Positions 1 to 5,778 of a DNA stretch of 28,145 nucleotides are shown in pieces. Origin of the DNA: JACVRX01 sp035697245 (GTDB lineage: Bacteria > Actinomycetota > Actinomycetes > Jiangellales > Jiangellaceae). A program made the translations under genes and the position numbers. The stretch's first letter is position 1, and each line of letters opens with the position of its first letter. The stretch spans positions 1 through 28,145 of the forward strand of contig DASSDH010000020.1 of the NCBI GenBank assembly GCA_035697245.1. The letters are read 5' to 3'. The notes beneath the pieces were generated by a model. It ran no database searches. It worked only from the letters and a program-made list of their open reading frames with translations, and was not told the origin of the DNA.

Positions 1-210
1 TTCCCGGTTGTCGTGAACGTCGTCGAGGAGCTGGGCTCGGAGGCGTTCCTCTACGGCACCCTGATCGAGGAGGACCCGCTCACTGCCACGGACATAGTCT
101 CTAAGGTCGATCCGAAGCGGATTCCGCCGACCGGCAGCACCGTGTATCTACGATTGCTCGAAGGCGAGGAGCGCATCTTCTCGCCGACCACCGGGGAGCG
201 GCTGCTCTAG
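1..210 (+). CDS. C-terminal fragment of a MalK/UgpC-type sugar ABC transporter ATPase
   Basis: The reading frame is open from base 1 and ends at TAG 208-210, so only the last 69 residues are in the window. The piece (VVEELGSEAFLYG near its start, VYLRL in the middle, FSPTTGERLL at the end) matches the C-terminal TOBE/OB-fold region of CUT1-type sugar import ATPases such as MalK, UgpC and MsmK. The nucleotide-binding domain would lie upstream of the window. In this family the ATPase energises import of di/oligosaccharides, polyols or glycerol phosphate at the cytoplasmic membrane. The neighbouring polyol dehydrogenase and xylulokinase suggest a sugar-alcohol importer; that substrate is an inference. 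The stop codon lies in a CTAG that is also the left flank of an insertion sequence, and the protein end appears intact. Confidence 0.82.
   Translation, partial: FPVVVNVVEELGSEAFLYGTLIEEDPLTATDIVSKVDPKRIPPTGSTVYLRLLEGEERIFSPTTGERLL
207..210. repeat. CTAG target copy, left flank of IS481 remnant
   Basis: CTAG here and CTAG at 855-858 directly flank the element's inverted repeats. IS481 of Bordetella is known to insert at NCTAGN. The last three bases are the TAG stop of the ATPase fragment. Confidence 0.65.
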
Positions 211-223
211 GTGTACTGACCAG
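211..223 (+). repeat. Left terminal inverted repeat of the IS481 remnant
   Basis: GTGTACTGACCAG. It pairs with 842-854 in inverted orientation at 12 of 13 positions. Counting the flanking palindromic target bases, the symmetry extends over 206-223 and 842-859 (17 of 18). Confidence 0.75.
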
Positions 224-841
224 GGACGTTGGTTGAGATCGTGTGAGGTCACGATCTAGTGGCTGTTGATGTGCGAAGACCTCCTGGGGTGGAGTGGGGA
301 AGCTCGGCAACATCCCAGACGGCGGCGGCTGGCGGTTCGTCGGCCGCACCCAGGGCTATCGCAACAAGGCCGCCACCCCCGGACTGCCGCTGAGCATTCA
401 CCACAACCCGAAGACCGGCAACGCCTTCGTCTACTCGGTCATCGACGACCACAGCCGGGTCGTCTACGCCGAGGTCCATGAGGACGAACGCACCCAGACC
501 GCCGTCGCCGTCCTGCGCCGCGCGACCGCCTGGTTCGCCGCCCGCGGCGTGCGCATCGAACGGGTCCTCAGCGACAACGGCAGCTGCTACCGGAGCCGGC
601 TCTGGAAGCAGACCTGCGCCGAGCTGGCCATCACCGTGAAGAAGACCCGCCGCTACCGGCCGCAGACCAACGGCAAGAAAGGTTCCACCGCACCCTCGCC
701 GACAGTTGGGCCTTCGCCCGCTGCTACCCATCCCAGACAGCCGCCGGAAGGCCCTGCCAGGATGGCTTCACTACTACAACCACCACCGGCCCCACACCGC
801 GATCGGCAAGGTCCCGCCCATCACCCGCTTGACCAACCTGT

Positions 842-854
842 CTGGTCAGCACAC
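842..854 (-). repeat. Right terminal inverted repeat of the IS481 remnant
   Basis: Read on the minus strand it is GTGTGCTGACCAG, one base different from the left repeat at 211-223. It overlaps the final codons of the transposase remnant. Confidence 0.75.
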
Positions 855-858
855 CTAG
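855..858. repeat. CTAG target copy, right flank of IS481 remnant
   Basis: Second copy of the CTAG flank. Its first three bases, read on the minus strand, are the TAG stop of the polyol dehydrogenase. Its last three bases, read on the plus strand, are the TAG stop of the transposase remnant. Confidence 0.65.
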
Positions 859-2327
859 ATCAGGGACTGCAAGGTCGCCCGCGCCCCGCGCTCGTGCAGT
901 GAGGTCAATGCCGACCGATAGGCGACGACGAACCGTTTGTCGTCGACGAGGTCACCGAAGACTTGACGATTGGCGATGAATGCGTCGGGATCCTCGCGAT
1001 TGCGAGCCGCGAGCGCCTTGAGCTTCTCCTTGAGCGGATCGACCACCTCGATCGGCTGGCCCTGTTCGTCGATTCCCTCGGCGTACCGGGCCCAGCTGGC
1101 CACGACCGCGGCGGACCTGCTGATTTCGCCACCCTGACTGATTTGTTCGCGGATGACCGGCAGGAGCCACTTCGGGATGCGGTCCGAGCTTTCCGCGCAG
1201 AGGCGCGCGATCGTGTCGCGGACCTCTGGGTTGGAGAAGCGTTCGATCAGCGTGTGCTTGTACTCGTCGAGGTCGACGCCGGGGACCGGGGACAGTGTCG
1301 GGGTCGCCTCCTTGTCCATGTACTGCAACAGAAACGTCCGGAAGAGCGGATCTTGTGCGGCGTCGTGCACGAGGCGGTAGCCGCACAAGTAGCCGAAGTA
1401 ACACAAGGCCTGATGGCTGGCATTGAGCAGCCGCAGCTTCATCAATTCGTAGGGTCCGACGTCATCGACGACCTGGACTCCGGCATCCTCGTACGGCGGA
1501 CGTCCGTCGCTGAACGAGTCCTCGAGCACCCATTGGGTAAAGGGCTCACAGACGACCGGCCACTTGTCCTCGACGCCGAAACGCTCGCGAACGAGTTCCC
1601 GATCCGCTTCGGTCGTGACCGGGGTAATCCGGTCGACCATCGAGTTCGGGAACTGCACCTCGCGATCGATCCAGTCAGCGAGCTCGGGATCCCGTCGCCG
1701 CGCGAAGGCGCTGAACACCCGATGCGCGAGGTGCCCGTTGCCTTGCAGATTGTCCGCAGACATGACGGTGAACGGCGCGACGCCACGATTGCGGCGACGC
1801 CGCAGCGCCTCCGTCACGAAGCCGAAGGTGGTGCGCGGCGTGGCACCCGGTTGCAGATCGGCGTTCACCGCGGGATTCGCGCTGTCGAACTCGCCCGTGA
1901 CGTGGTGGATGTTGTACCCACCCTCCGTCACGGTGAGAGAGACGATTCGGGTCGAGGGCGTTGCCATGGCCTCGATGACTCTCTCCGGATCGTCGGGCGC
2001 GAAAAGGTACTCGACGATGGACCCGATGATCCGCGGCTCATAGGTGCCGTCGGGATGCTTCACGACCAACGTGTAGAGGCCGTCCTGGGCGACCAGCGCC
2101 TCCTTCATCCGAAGGTCTGCCGGCATCACGCCGACTCCGCAGATCCCCCAGTCCATGGCCAATCCATCGTTCATCAGCCGGTCGTGATACATCGCCTGGT
2201 GGGCCCGATGAAATGCGCCCACGCCGAAATGCACGATGCCGGGAACCGTGCCGGCGCGTTGGTAGGCCGGGATCGGCAGATGTTGCCCCAGGGTGGAGAG
2301 GGTCGAGGAGCTGAGGGGTACTGGCAT
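855..2327 (-). CDS. Polyol-specific long-chain dehydrogenase (mannitol/D-arabinitol dehydrogenase family)
   Basis: This cytoplasmic enzyme of 490 residues, the normal length for the mannitol 2-dehydrogenase/mannonate oxidoreductase family, oxidises a sugar alcohol to a ketose with NAD(P)+. Visible family motifs are VHFGVGAFHRAH (32-43) in the Rossmann domain, SLTVTEGGY (130-138), ADNLQGNGH (191-199) and the catalytic set K297-x4-N302-x2-H305, which matches K295/N300/H303 of Pseudomonas fluorescens mannitol dehydrogenase. The ATG start has a GGAGG 8 bases upstream. It is divergent from xylB across 165 bp. Because the next gene is a xylulokinase and not a fructokinase, D-arabinitol to D-xylulose is the more likely reaction than mannitol to fructose; this is inference. 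The stop codon lies in the CTAG flank of the IS481 remnant and the C-terminus looks complete. Confidence 0.88.
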   Translation of the reverse strand: MPVPLSSSTLSTLGQHLPIPAYQRAGTVPGIVHFGVGAFHRAHQAMYHDRLMNDGLAMDWGICGVGVMPADLRMKEALVAQDGLYTLVVKHPDGTYEPRIIGSIVEYLFAPDDPERVIEAMATPSTRIVSLTVTEGGYNIHHVTGEFDSANPAVNADLQPGATPRTTFGFVTEALRRRRNRGVAPFTVMSADNLQGNGHLAHRVFSAFARRRDPELADWIDREVQFPNSMVDRITPVTTEADRELVRERFGVEDKWPVVCEPFTQWVLEDSFSDGRPPYEDAGVQVVDDVGPYELMKLRLLNASHQALCYFGYLCGYRLVHDAAQDPLFRTFLLQYMDKEATPTLSPVPGVDLDEYKHTLIERFSNPEVRDTIARLCAESSDRIPKWLLPVIREQISQGGEISRSAAVVASWARYAEGIDEQGQPIEVVDPLKEKLKALAARNREDPDAFIANRQVFGDLVDDKRFVVAYRSALTSLHERGARATLQSLI

Positions 2328-2415
2328 CGGGCAGCCTCCGGAGGAGAGTGCTCATTTGAGCGGCCGGCAACCAGATGAGCTATGGGATGAATCTACCTGG
2401 GCCGTTGCTGATGTC

Positions 2416-2423
2416 AAGCGCTT
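2416..2423. promoter_or_regulatory. Candidate LacI-family half-operator AAGCGCTT
   Basis: Perfect 8-bp palindrome AAGCGCTT in the polyol dehydrogenase/xylB intergenic region, 69 bases before the xylB start. The core is the one favoured by LacI-type repressors. No cognate regulator is visible next to it, so the function is a guess. Confidence 0.4.
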
Positions 2424-2455
2424 CAATGGGCTGACAACGGGCAGACACACCAGGA

Positions 2456-2463
2456 AACGCGTT
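2456..2463. promoter_or_regulatory. Candidate LacI-family operator AACGCGTT
   Basis: Perfect 8-bp palindrome AACGCGTT, 40 bp (center to center) from the AAGCGCTT at 2416 and 29 bases before the xylB start. Both share the AAnCGnTT-like pattern of LacI-type sites. Two spaced sites between divergent sugar-alcohol genes fit repression of both. Confidence 0.38.
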
Positions 2464-2492
2464 CGTGTTTCTGGGGAGAACAAGGAGGCCGA

Positions 2493-3881
2493 ATGACCCT
2501 GGTCGCAGGTGTGGACAGCTCGACGCAGTCGTGCAAGGTCGTCGTCTGCGAGGCCGAGACCGGACAGGTGGTCCGGCAGGCAAGCGCGCCCCACCCAGAC
2601 GCGACAGAGGTGGATCCGCAGCATTGGTGGGAGGCGTGGACGACGGCCAGTGCCGGGCTGCTCGACGACGTTCGTGCCCTGGGCGTAGGCGGCCAGCAGC
2701 ACGGCATGGTGGCCCTGGACTCGAAGGGCGACGTGGTGCGCCCGGCCCTGTTGTGGAACGACACGAGGTCTGCCGCGGACGCGGCGGATCTCGTGGCCGA
2801 ACGAGGAGCAGCAGCCTGGGCCGAAGCCGTCGGTTCGGTCCCGCTGGCCAGCTTCACCGTGACCAAGCTGCGCTGGCTGGCCCGAGCCGAACCCGAGAAT
2901 GCAGGACGGGTGGAGACGGTGCTCCTGCCGCACGACTGGTTGACCTGGCAGATTCTCGGCCGTCCAGCCGACAAGACGACCGACCGTGGCGATGCCTCTG
3001 GCACCGGCTACTGGTCCCCACAGACCAGCGCGTACCGGATGGACCTGCTGGAGGCGTCGTTCGGCCGTGCGGTCACGGTGCCCACGGTCTTGGCACCGAA
3101 CCAGCCGGCCGGATACACCGACGACGGTGTGGTCGTCGCGGGCGGCACCGGGGACAACATGGGTGCCGCCCTTGGGTTGGGCCTGACGACCGGGGACGTG
3201 GCCGTCTCGATCGGAACGAGTGGAGTGGTCAGCGCCGTCCATTCGCAGCCTTCGGCCGATCCAACCGGAAACGTCGCGGGTTTCTGCGACGCAACCGGAC
3301 GGTTCCTGCCGTTGGTGTGCACGCTCAACGGTGCCCGAGTGCTGTCGTCGGTCGCGCAGCTGCTCGGGCGTGACCTGCGTGCTGTCGACGAGCTGGCGTT
3401 GTCCGCACCTGCCGGCGCCGATGAACTCACGTTGTTGCCCTATCTGGACGGCGAGCGCACACCCAAACTCCCGACGGCCGCGGGCACGCTGTGCGGCCTG
3501 CGCCGGACCAACGCCGATCCACCGCACCTGGCCAGGGCAGCGGTGGAGGGCCTGCTCTGCGGCTTGGCCGACGGGCTGGACGCTCTCCGCTCGGTGGGTG
3601 TGCAGAGCCGCGAGGTCAGGCTGGTCGGCGGTGGCAGCCAGTCCAGGGCGGTGCTGACACTGGCTCCGGACATCCTGGGCGTCGCCGTGGTCCGGCCGGA
3701 GCCGGCAGAGTACGTCGCCCGGGGCGCGGCCAAGCAGGCCGCCTGGGTGCTCTCCGGCGAGGCAGCGCCACCGGATTGGCCGCTCCCGGCGGCGGCGGCC
3801 CAAGAGCCGCGCGATCTGGCGGCCGGCGCGGACGTGCGGGAGCAGTACAGCCGGCATCGGCGGGCTGTCTTCGGCGTATGA
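2493..3881 (+). CDS. xylB: Xylulokinase (FGGY family)
   Basis: It phosphorylates D-xylulose to xylulose 5-phosphate with ATP in the cytoplasm, feeding the pentose phosphate pathway. At 462 residues it is close to the usual xylulokinase length. The N-terminal phosphate motif GVDSSTQSCK (6-15), the substrate-binding GGQQHGMV (66-73), LLWNDTRS (86-93) and GGTGDNMGAALG (217-228) with the likely catalytic base D221 are all present, as is the C-terminal ATPase motif LVGGGSQS. AAGGAGG at 2482-2488 sets the ATG start. It is divergent from the polyol dehydrogenase, and the two would form a polyol to ketose to ketose-phosphate route. The XRE regulator follows after six bases. A different FGGY substrate such as L-ribulose cannot be excluded, but the WNDTRS/QQHGMV pattern favours xylulose. 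Confidence 0.88.
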   Translation: MTLVAGVDSSTQSCKVVVCEAETGQVVRQASAPHPDATEVDPQHWWEAWTTASAGLLDDVRALGVGGQQHGMVALDSKGDVVRPALLWNDTRSAADAADLVAERGAAAWAEAVGSVPLASFTVTKLRWLARAEPENAGRVETVLLPHDWLTWQILGRPADKTTDRGDASGTGYWSPQTSAYRMDLLEASFGRAVTVPTVLAPNQPAGYTDDGVVVAGGTGDNMGAALGLGLTTGDVAVSIGTSGVVSAVHSQPSADPTGNVAGFCDATGRFLPLVCTLNGARVLSSVAQLLGRDLRAVDELALSAPAGADELTLLPYLDGERTPKLPTAAGTLCGLRRTNADPPHLARAAVEGLLCGLADGLDALRSVGVQSREVRLVGGGSQSRAVLTLAPDILGVAVVRPEPAEYVARGAAKQAAWVLSGEAAPPDWPLPAAAAQEPRDLAAGADVREQYSRHRRAVFGV

Positions 3882-3887
3882 GGGACC

Positions 3888-4298
3888 TTGGCTGACGGTG
3901 GCAGGATGGCGAGCGTGGCGGCAGACGAGACGGAGTGGGACCCGCACCTGCACGAACTCGGTGAGTACATTCGGCTACAGCGGCAGATGGCAGACCTCTC
4001 GCTGCGACGGCTGGCCGAAATGACCAACGTGTCCAACGCTTACTTGAGCCAGATCGAGAGAGGGCTGCACCAGCCTTCCCTCCGGGTGCTCCGCTCGATT
4101 GCCAGGGCGCTCAACGTCTCTGCCGACGCCCTATTGCTCCAGGCCGGCCTGATCGACTCGGCCACCGGATCCGACGATGTGGCGGAGCCGACCGACACCG
4201 AGACGGTGATCCTCAACGACCCCGACCTGACGAGCGAGGAGCGTGACGCCCTGTTGCGGGTCTACCGCAGCTTCCGGAATCGGCAACCATCCGATTGA
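3888..4298 (+). CDS. XRE-family helix-turn-helix regulator of the phasin gene
   Basis: This is a small DNA-binding protein of up to 136 residues. Residues about 24-86 form a Cro/C1-type helix-turn-helix (LGEYIRLQRQ, LSLRRLAEMTNVSNAYLSQI, RALNVSADAL), and the acidic tail ends in a helical segment (LTSEERDALLRVYRSF). The start is uncertain: TTG 3888 has AGGGA just upstream, and in-frame ATG 3906 or GTG 3915 would remove only the tail before the HTH. It lies six bases after xylB and directly before a phasin gene. XRE regulators of this kind often precede phasins in actinobacteria, by analogy to PhaR, which senses PHA granules and represses phasin genes. The adjacent palindrome in the phasin promoter is its likely operator; the granule-sensing role is inference. 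Confidence 0.8.
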   Translation: MADGGRMASVAADETEWDPHLHELGEYIRLQRQMADLSLRRLAEMTNVSNAYLSQIERGLHQPSLRVLRSIARALNVSADALLLQAGLIDSATGSDDVAEPTDTETVILNDPDLTSEERDALLRVYRSFRNRQPSD

Positions 4299-4323
4299 CA
4301 TACTGCGCGCACGTGCGTACTAT
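4295..4323 (+). promoter_or_regulatory. Promoter of the phasin gene (TTGACA-N17-TACTAT)
   Basis: TTGACA at 4295-4300 and TACTAT at 4318-4323 are separated by exactly 17 bases. The -35 hexamer overlaps the TGA stop codon of the XRE gene. Transcription would begin near 4330, leaving a short leader before the phasin RBS. Confidence 0.72.
4308..4317. promoter_or_regulatory. Candidate operator of the XRE regulator within the phasin promoter
   Basis: CGCACGTGCG is a perfect 10-bp palindrome in the spacer between the -35 and -10 elements. A protein bound here would block RNA polymerase. The XRE regulator encoded immediately upstream is the natural candidate. Confidence 0.5.
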
Positions 4324-4357
4324 TTCAAGCACACGCTCAACCGGAAGGATGGAACCG

Positions 4358-4696
4358 ATGACTACGTGGACCGAGCAATACACCGACATCGTCAAGCAGA
4401 GTGGGGAAGCCGCGCGGACCGCGGTCGACAATTGGACCAAGACCGTGCAGCAGGCGATGGGTCAGCTGCCCACGGCCGGCACACCGTTCGACGTCGGCTC
4501 CGTCGTAGACGAGGTCTTCGACCTGGCGGAGAAGATGCTCGAGACGCAGCGTGATCTCGCCAAGAAGCTGATCGCGACCTCGACCGCCGCGAGCGAGGCC
4601 TTTGTCGCTCGGGCCACCGAGGCTGCCGACGCCGCCACCAAGGCGACAAACGGGGCCACTTCGTCCACCCGGTCGACGACAAACAAGAAGGCCTGA
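4358..4696 (+). CDS. Phasin-like PHA granule-associated protein
   Basis: This protein of 112 residues has no signal peptide. It starts MTTWTEQYTDIVKQSGE, and most of its length is predicted amphipathic helix with heptad-like spacing (VVDEVFDLAEKML, LAKKLIATSTAASEAFV). The tail is rich in Ala, Thr and Ser and ends in KKA. This is the pattern of actinobacterial phasins, which coat polyhydroxyalkanoate granules and control their size and number. GGAAGGA at 4343-4349 fixes the ATG at 4358, although the frame is open further upstream. It follows an XRE regulator and has its own promoter. PhaB and PhaC homologues lie at 21729-24243 in the same window, which supports a PHA role. Phasins are weakly conserved, so the assignment rests on composition and context. 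Confidence 0.75.
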   Translation: MTTWTEQYTDIVKQSGEAARTAVDNWTKTVQQAMGQLPTAGTPFDVGSVVDEVFDLAEKMLETQRDLAKKLIATSTAASEAFVARATEAADAATKATNGATSSTRSTTNKKA

Positions 4697-4742
4697 CCCA
4701 GCACGCCCTCGCGCGTTGCGCGAACCCGGACGGTAGTCAGGC
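4691..4742. terminator. Candidate bidirectional terminator between phasin and small minus-strand ORF
   Basis: The outer arms GCCTGAC (4691-4697) and GTCAGGC (4736-4742) are perfectly complementary, and an inner hairpin CGCGC-gtt-GCGCG sits at 4710-4722. There is no T-tract, as is common for actinobacterial terminators. The position between converging genes fits. Confidence 0.42.
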
Positions 4743-4883
4743 TGGCTGGCCGCTATCGGGCGCTCCCAATGCGTCCGGGCCATGCTCGGACGCGCTTGCA
4801 CTGGCGCCGGCATCCTCGCCGACCGTGGGCTCGATCCCCTCGAGTTGGTCACGTTCGTCGAACTGGTCGGCACGTTCGGTCAT
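4737..4883 (-). CDS. Small acidic hypothetical protein downstream of the GntR regulator
   Basis: This is a possible gene of 48 residues beginning MTERADQFDERDQLEGIE and ending GAPDSGQPA. A strong purine-rich ribosome-binding site (GGAAGGGAAGGG) lies 3 bases before the ATG, and the gene starts 33 bases after the GntR stop on the same strand. It is acidic and low in hydrophobic residues, with no membrane segment or motif that I recognise. The C-terminal half is Ala/Ser/Gly rich and probably disordered. It could be a real small protein co-transcribed with the regulator, or chance; the RBS is the main argument in favour. No function is proposed. Confidence 0.4.
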   Translation of the reverse strand: MTERADQFDERDQLEGIEPTVGEDAGASASASEHGPDALGAPDSGQPA

Positions 4884-4915
4884 CGACCCTTCCCTTCCGA
4901 CGGTGCAACCGACGA

Positions 4916-5680
4916 TCAGCTGCTGCTGGCCAACGTCAACTCGAACGAGTATCGGCTCGCCCGGTACAGGTGCGACCCATACTCGACGGCGCGCCCGGAC
5001 GCGTCCCATGCGGTACGGGTCATGGTCAGCAATGGCGCATTCCGGGTCTCGCCCAGCAGCCGAGCCTCAACAGCCGAGGCGGCCCGGGCGCCGATTACCT
5101 CGTCGGCGATGCGAGGCGCGTGTCCAGCCGCCCGTAACAGGTCGTAGAGCCCGTCTTCTGCCAGGTCGTCTCGCCGCAGCGGCAGAACGTCGACAGGCAC
5201 GGCGTTGCTCATCAGAGCCAGCGGCTCGTCATCGGCATACCGTAGCCGCTCGACCCAGGTGATCTCGGCGCCTTCGGGTATCGCAAGCGCCAGCGCGAGC
5301 GAATCGGTAGCGGGCATGATCTCGAACGCCCTGATCTGGGTGCGCGGCTTCTTTCCGGCCTTCATCAAGTCGTCGTACAGGCTGGACAGCTCCACCGGCC
5401 GGCGGACCTTGGGGTGCACGACCTGGGTGCCGATGCCACGCTTGCGAACGAGCATTCCGCGCTCTACCAAATATTGGATCGCGCGGCGCATGGTCGGCCG
5501 CGACACGCCGAGTTGGTCGGCGAGGTCGATCTCGTTCTCCAGCCGCGTTCCCACGGGAATCGTGCCCGCCTCGATCAGCTCCTGCAGGCGACTCGCCACC
5601 TGGAAGTAGAGGGGGATCGGGCTAGTGCGATCGACCTTCATCGGGGCGACGGATGCCAACGGCGCATCGATGTCGACCAC
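4916..5680 (-). CDS. GntR/HutC-family transcriptional regulator, candidate repressor of the inositol operon
   Basis: This 254-residue protein has an N-terminal winged helix-turn-helix (about 17-85: PLYFQVASRLQELIEAG, ENEIDLADQLGVSRPTMRRA, LVRKRGIGTQV) and a C-terminal UTRA effector domain (about 98-245: FEIMPATDSLALAL, ITWVERLRYADDEPLALMS, YDLLRAAG). UTRA domains bind small sugars, sugar phosphates or other metabolites. The GTG start at 5680 has GGGAGGG (minus strand of 5685-5691) four bases upstream; an alternative ATG at 5641 would keep the HTH. It is divergent from iolC. In Corynebacterium glutamicum a GntR-type protein, IolR, represses the inositol genes, so the same role is likely here with an inositol intermediate as inducer. 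The role is inferred from position and from the box at 5699-5708. Confidence 0.85.
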   Translation of the reverse strand: MVDIDAPLASVAPMKVDRTSPIPLYFQVASRLQELIEAGTIPVGTRLENEIDLADQLGVSRPTMRRAIQYLVERGMLVRKRGIGTQVVHPKVRRPVELSSLYDDLMKAGKKPRTQIRAFEIMPATDSLALALAIPEGAEITWVERLRYADDEPLALMSNAVPVDVLPLRRDDLAEDGLYDLLRAAGHAPRIADEVIGARAASAVEARLLGETRNAPLLTMTRTAWDASGRAVEYGSHLYRASRYSFELTLASSS

Positions 5681-5697
5681 GTTGCCCTCCCATCACA

Positions 5698-5725
5698 TTG
5701 TCTTAACAAAGTGTTGACATAAGAT
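5698..5725 (+). promoter_or_regulatory. Candidate iolC promoter A (TTGTCT-N16-TAAGAT)
   Basis: TTGTCT at 5698-5703 and TAAGAT at 5720-5725 with a 16-base spacer, in an AT-rich island within otherwise GC-rich DNA. The -35 element overlaps the IolR-like box at 5699-5708. Confidence 0.45.
5699..5708 (+). promoter_or_regulatory. IolR-like operator box
   Basis: TGTCTTAACA matches every position of KGWCHTRACA, the consensus I recall for the C. glutamicum GntR-type regulator IolR. It is followed by TGTT at 5712-5715, giving a dyad AACA-aag-TGTT at 5705-5715. Binding here would cover the -35 regions of both candidate iolC promoters. Confidence 0.55.
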
Positions 5726-5742
5726 AGCTCATTGTATTACAT
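5714..5742 (+). promoter_or_regulatory. Candidate iolC promoter B (TTGACA-N17-TTACAT)
   Basis: A consensus TTGACA at 5714-5719 is followed 17 bases later by a weak -10, TTACAT at 5737-5742. It ends 36 bases before the GTG start of iolC. It is an alternative to promoter A; the sequence alone does not decide between them. Confidence 0.42.
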
Positions 5743-5778
5743 CTGAGCCCATCTGGCTTGGACGATCGGAGGTCGTCT

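Larger units (their letters stand above)
211..854 (+). mobile_element. Decayed, internally deleted IS481-family insertion sequence
   Basis: The element is bounded by 13-bp terminal inverted repeats with one mismatch: GTGTACTGACCAG at 211-223 and the complement of GTGTGCTGACCAG at 842-854. CTAG flanks both ends. At about 644 bp it is clearly shorter than the roughly 1 kb usual for the family. The N-terminal helix-turn-helix part of the transposase is missing, and the remaining integrase core carries two frameshifts. The left end also holds a perfect 8-bp dyad (AGATCGTG at 236-243 with its complement at 250-257), which has no T-tract and is probably part of the element's end. The element looks non-autonomous and immobile unless supplied with transposase in trans. 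Confidence 0.8.
298..858 (+). pseudogene. IS481-family transposase remnant, 5'-truncated and frameshifted
   Basis: The readable part begins at KLGNIPDGGGWRFVGR and continues through the DDE/rve integrase core, with the first catalytic Asp in VIDDHSR and the second in LSDNGS. After TNGK the frame breaks at about 677/678: four bases seem to be missing and the third catalytic residue, expected in a VERFHR-type motif, is lost. The text resumes in another frame (RFHRTLADSWAFARCYPS). A second one-base loss near 740-742 moves it to a third frame (RRKALPGWLHYYNHHRPH), which ends GQHT and TAG 856-858. That stop lies in the flanking target CTAG, outside the element's inverted repeat. Roughly the first 130 residues, including the DNA-binding helix-turn-helix, are absent. 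The gene is surely inactive. Confidence 0.88.

Noticed and set aside
236..257. Perfect 8-bp dyad considered as a terminator for the ATPase gene
   Set aside because: It lies inside the IS481 left end, has no T-tract and is better explained as part of the element.
963..2378. 471-codon plus-strand open frame opposite the polyol dehydrogenase
   Set aside because: Exact antisense of a gene with full catalytic motifs; protein text looks like a third-position GC artefact.
2352..3953. 533-codon minus-strand open frame opposite xylB
   Set aside because: Antisense shadow of xylB in high-GC DNA; the composition is Arg/Gly/Pro-biased and no family is recognisable, while xylB on the other strand is well supported.
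4782..5147. 121-codon plus-strand frame opposite the GntR gene
   Set aside because: Antisense shadow of the regulator with no RBS or recognisable fold.
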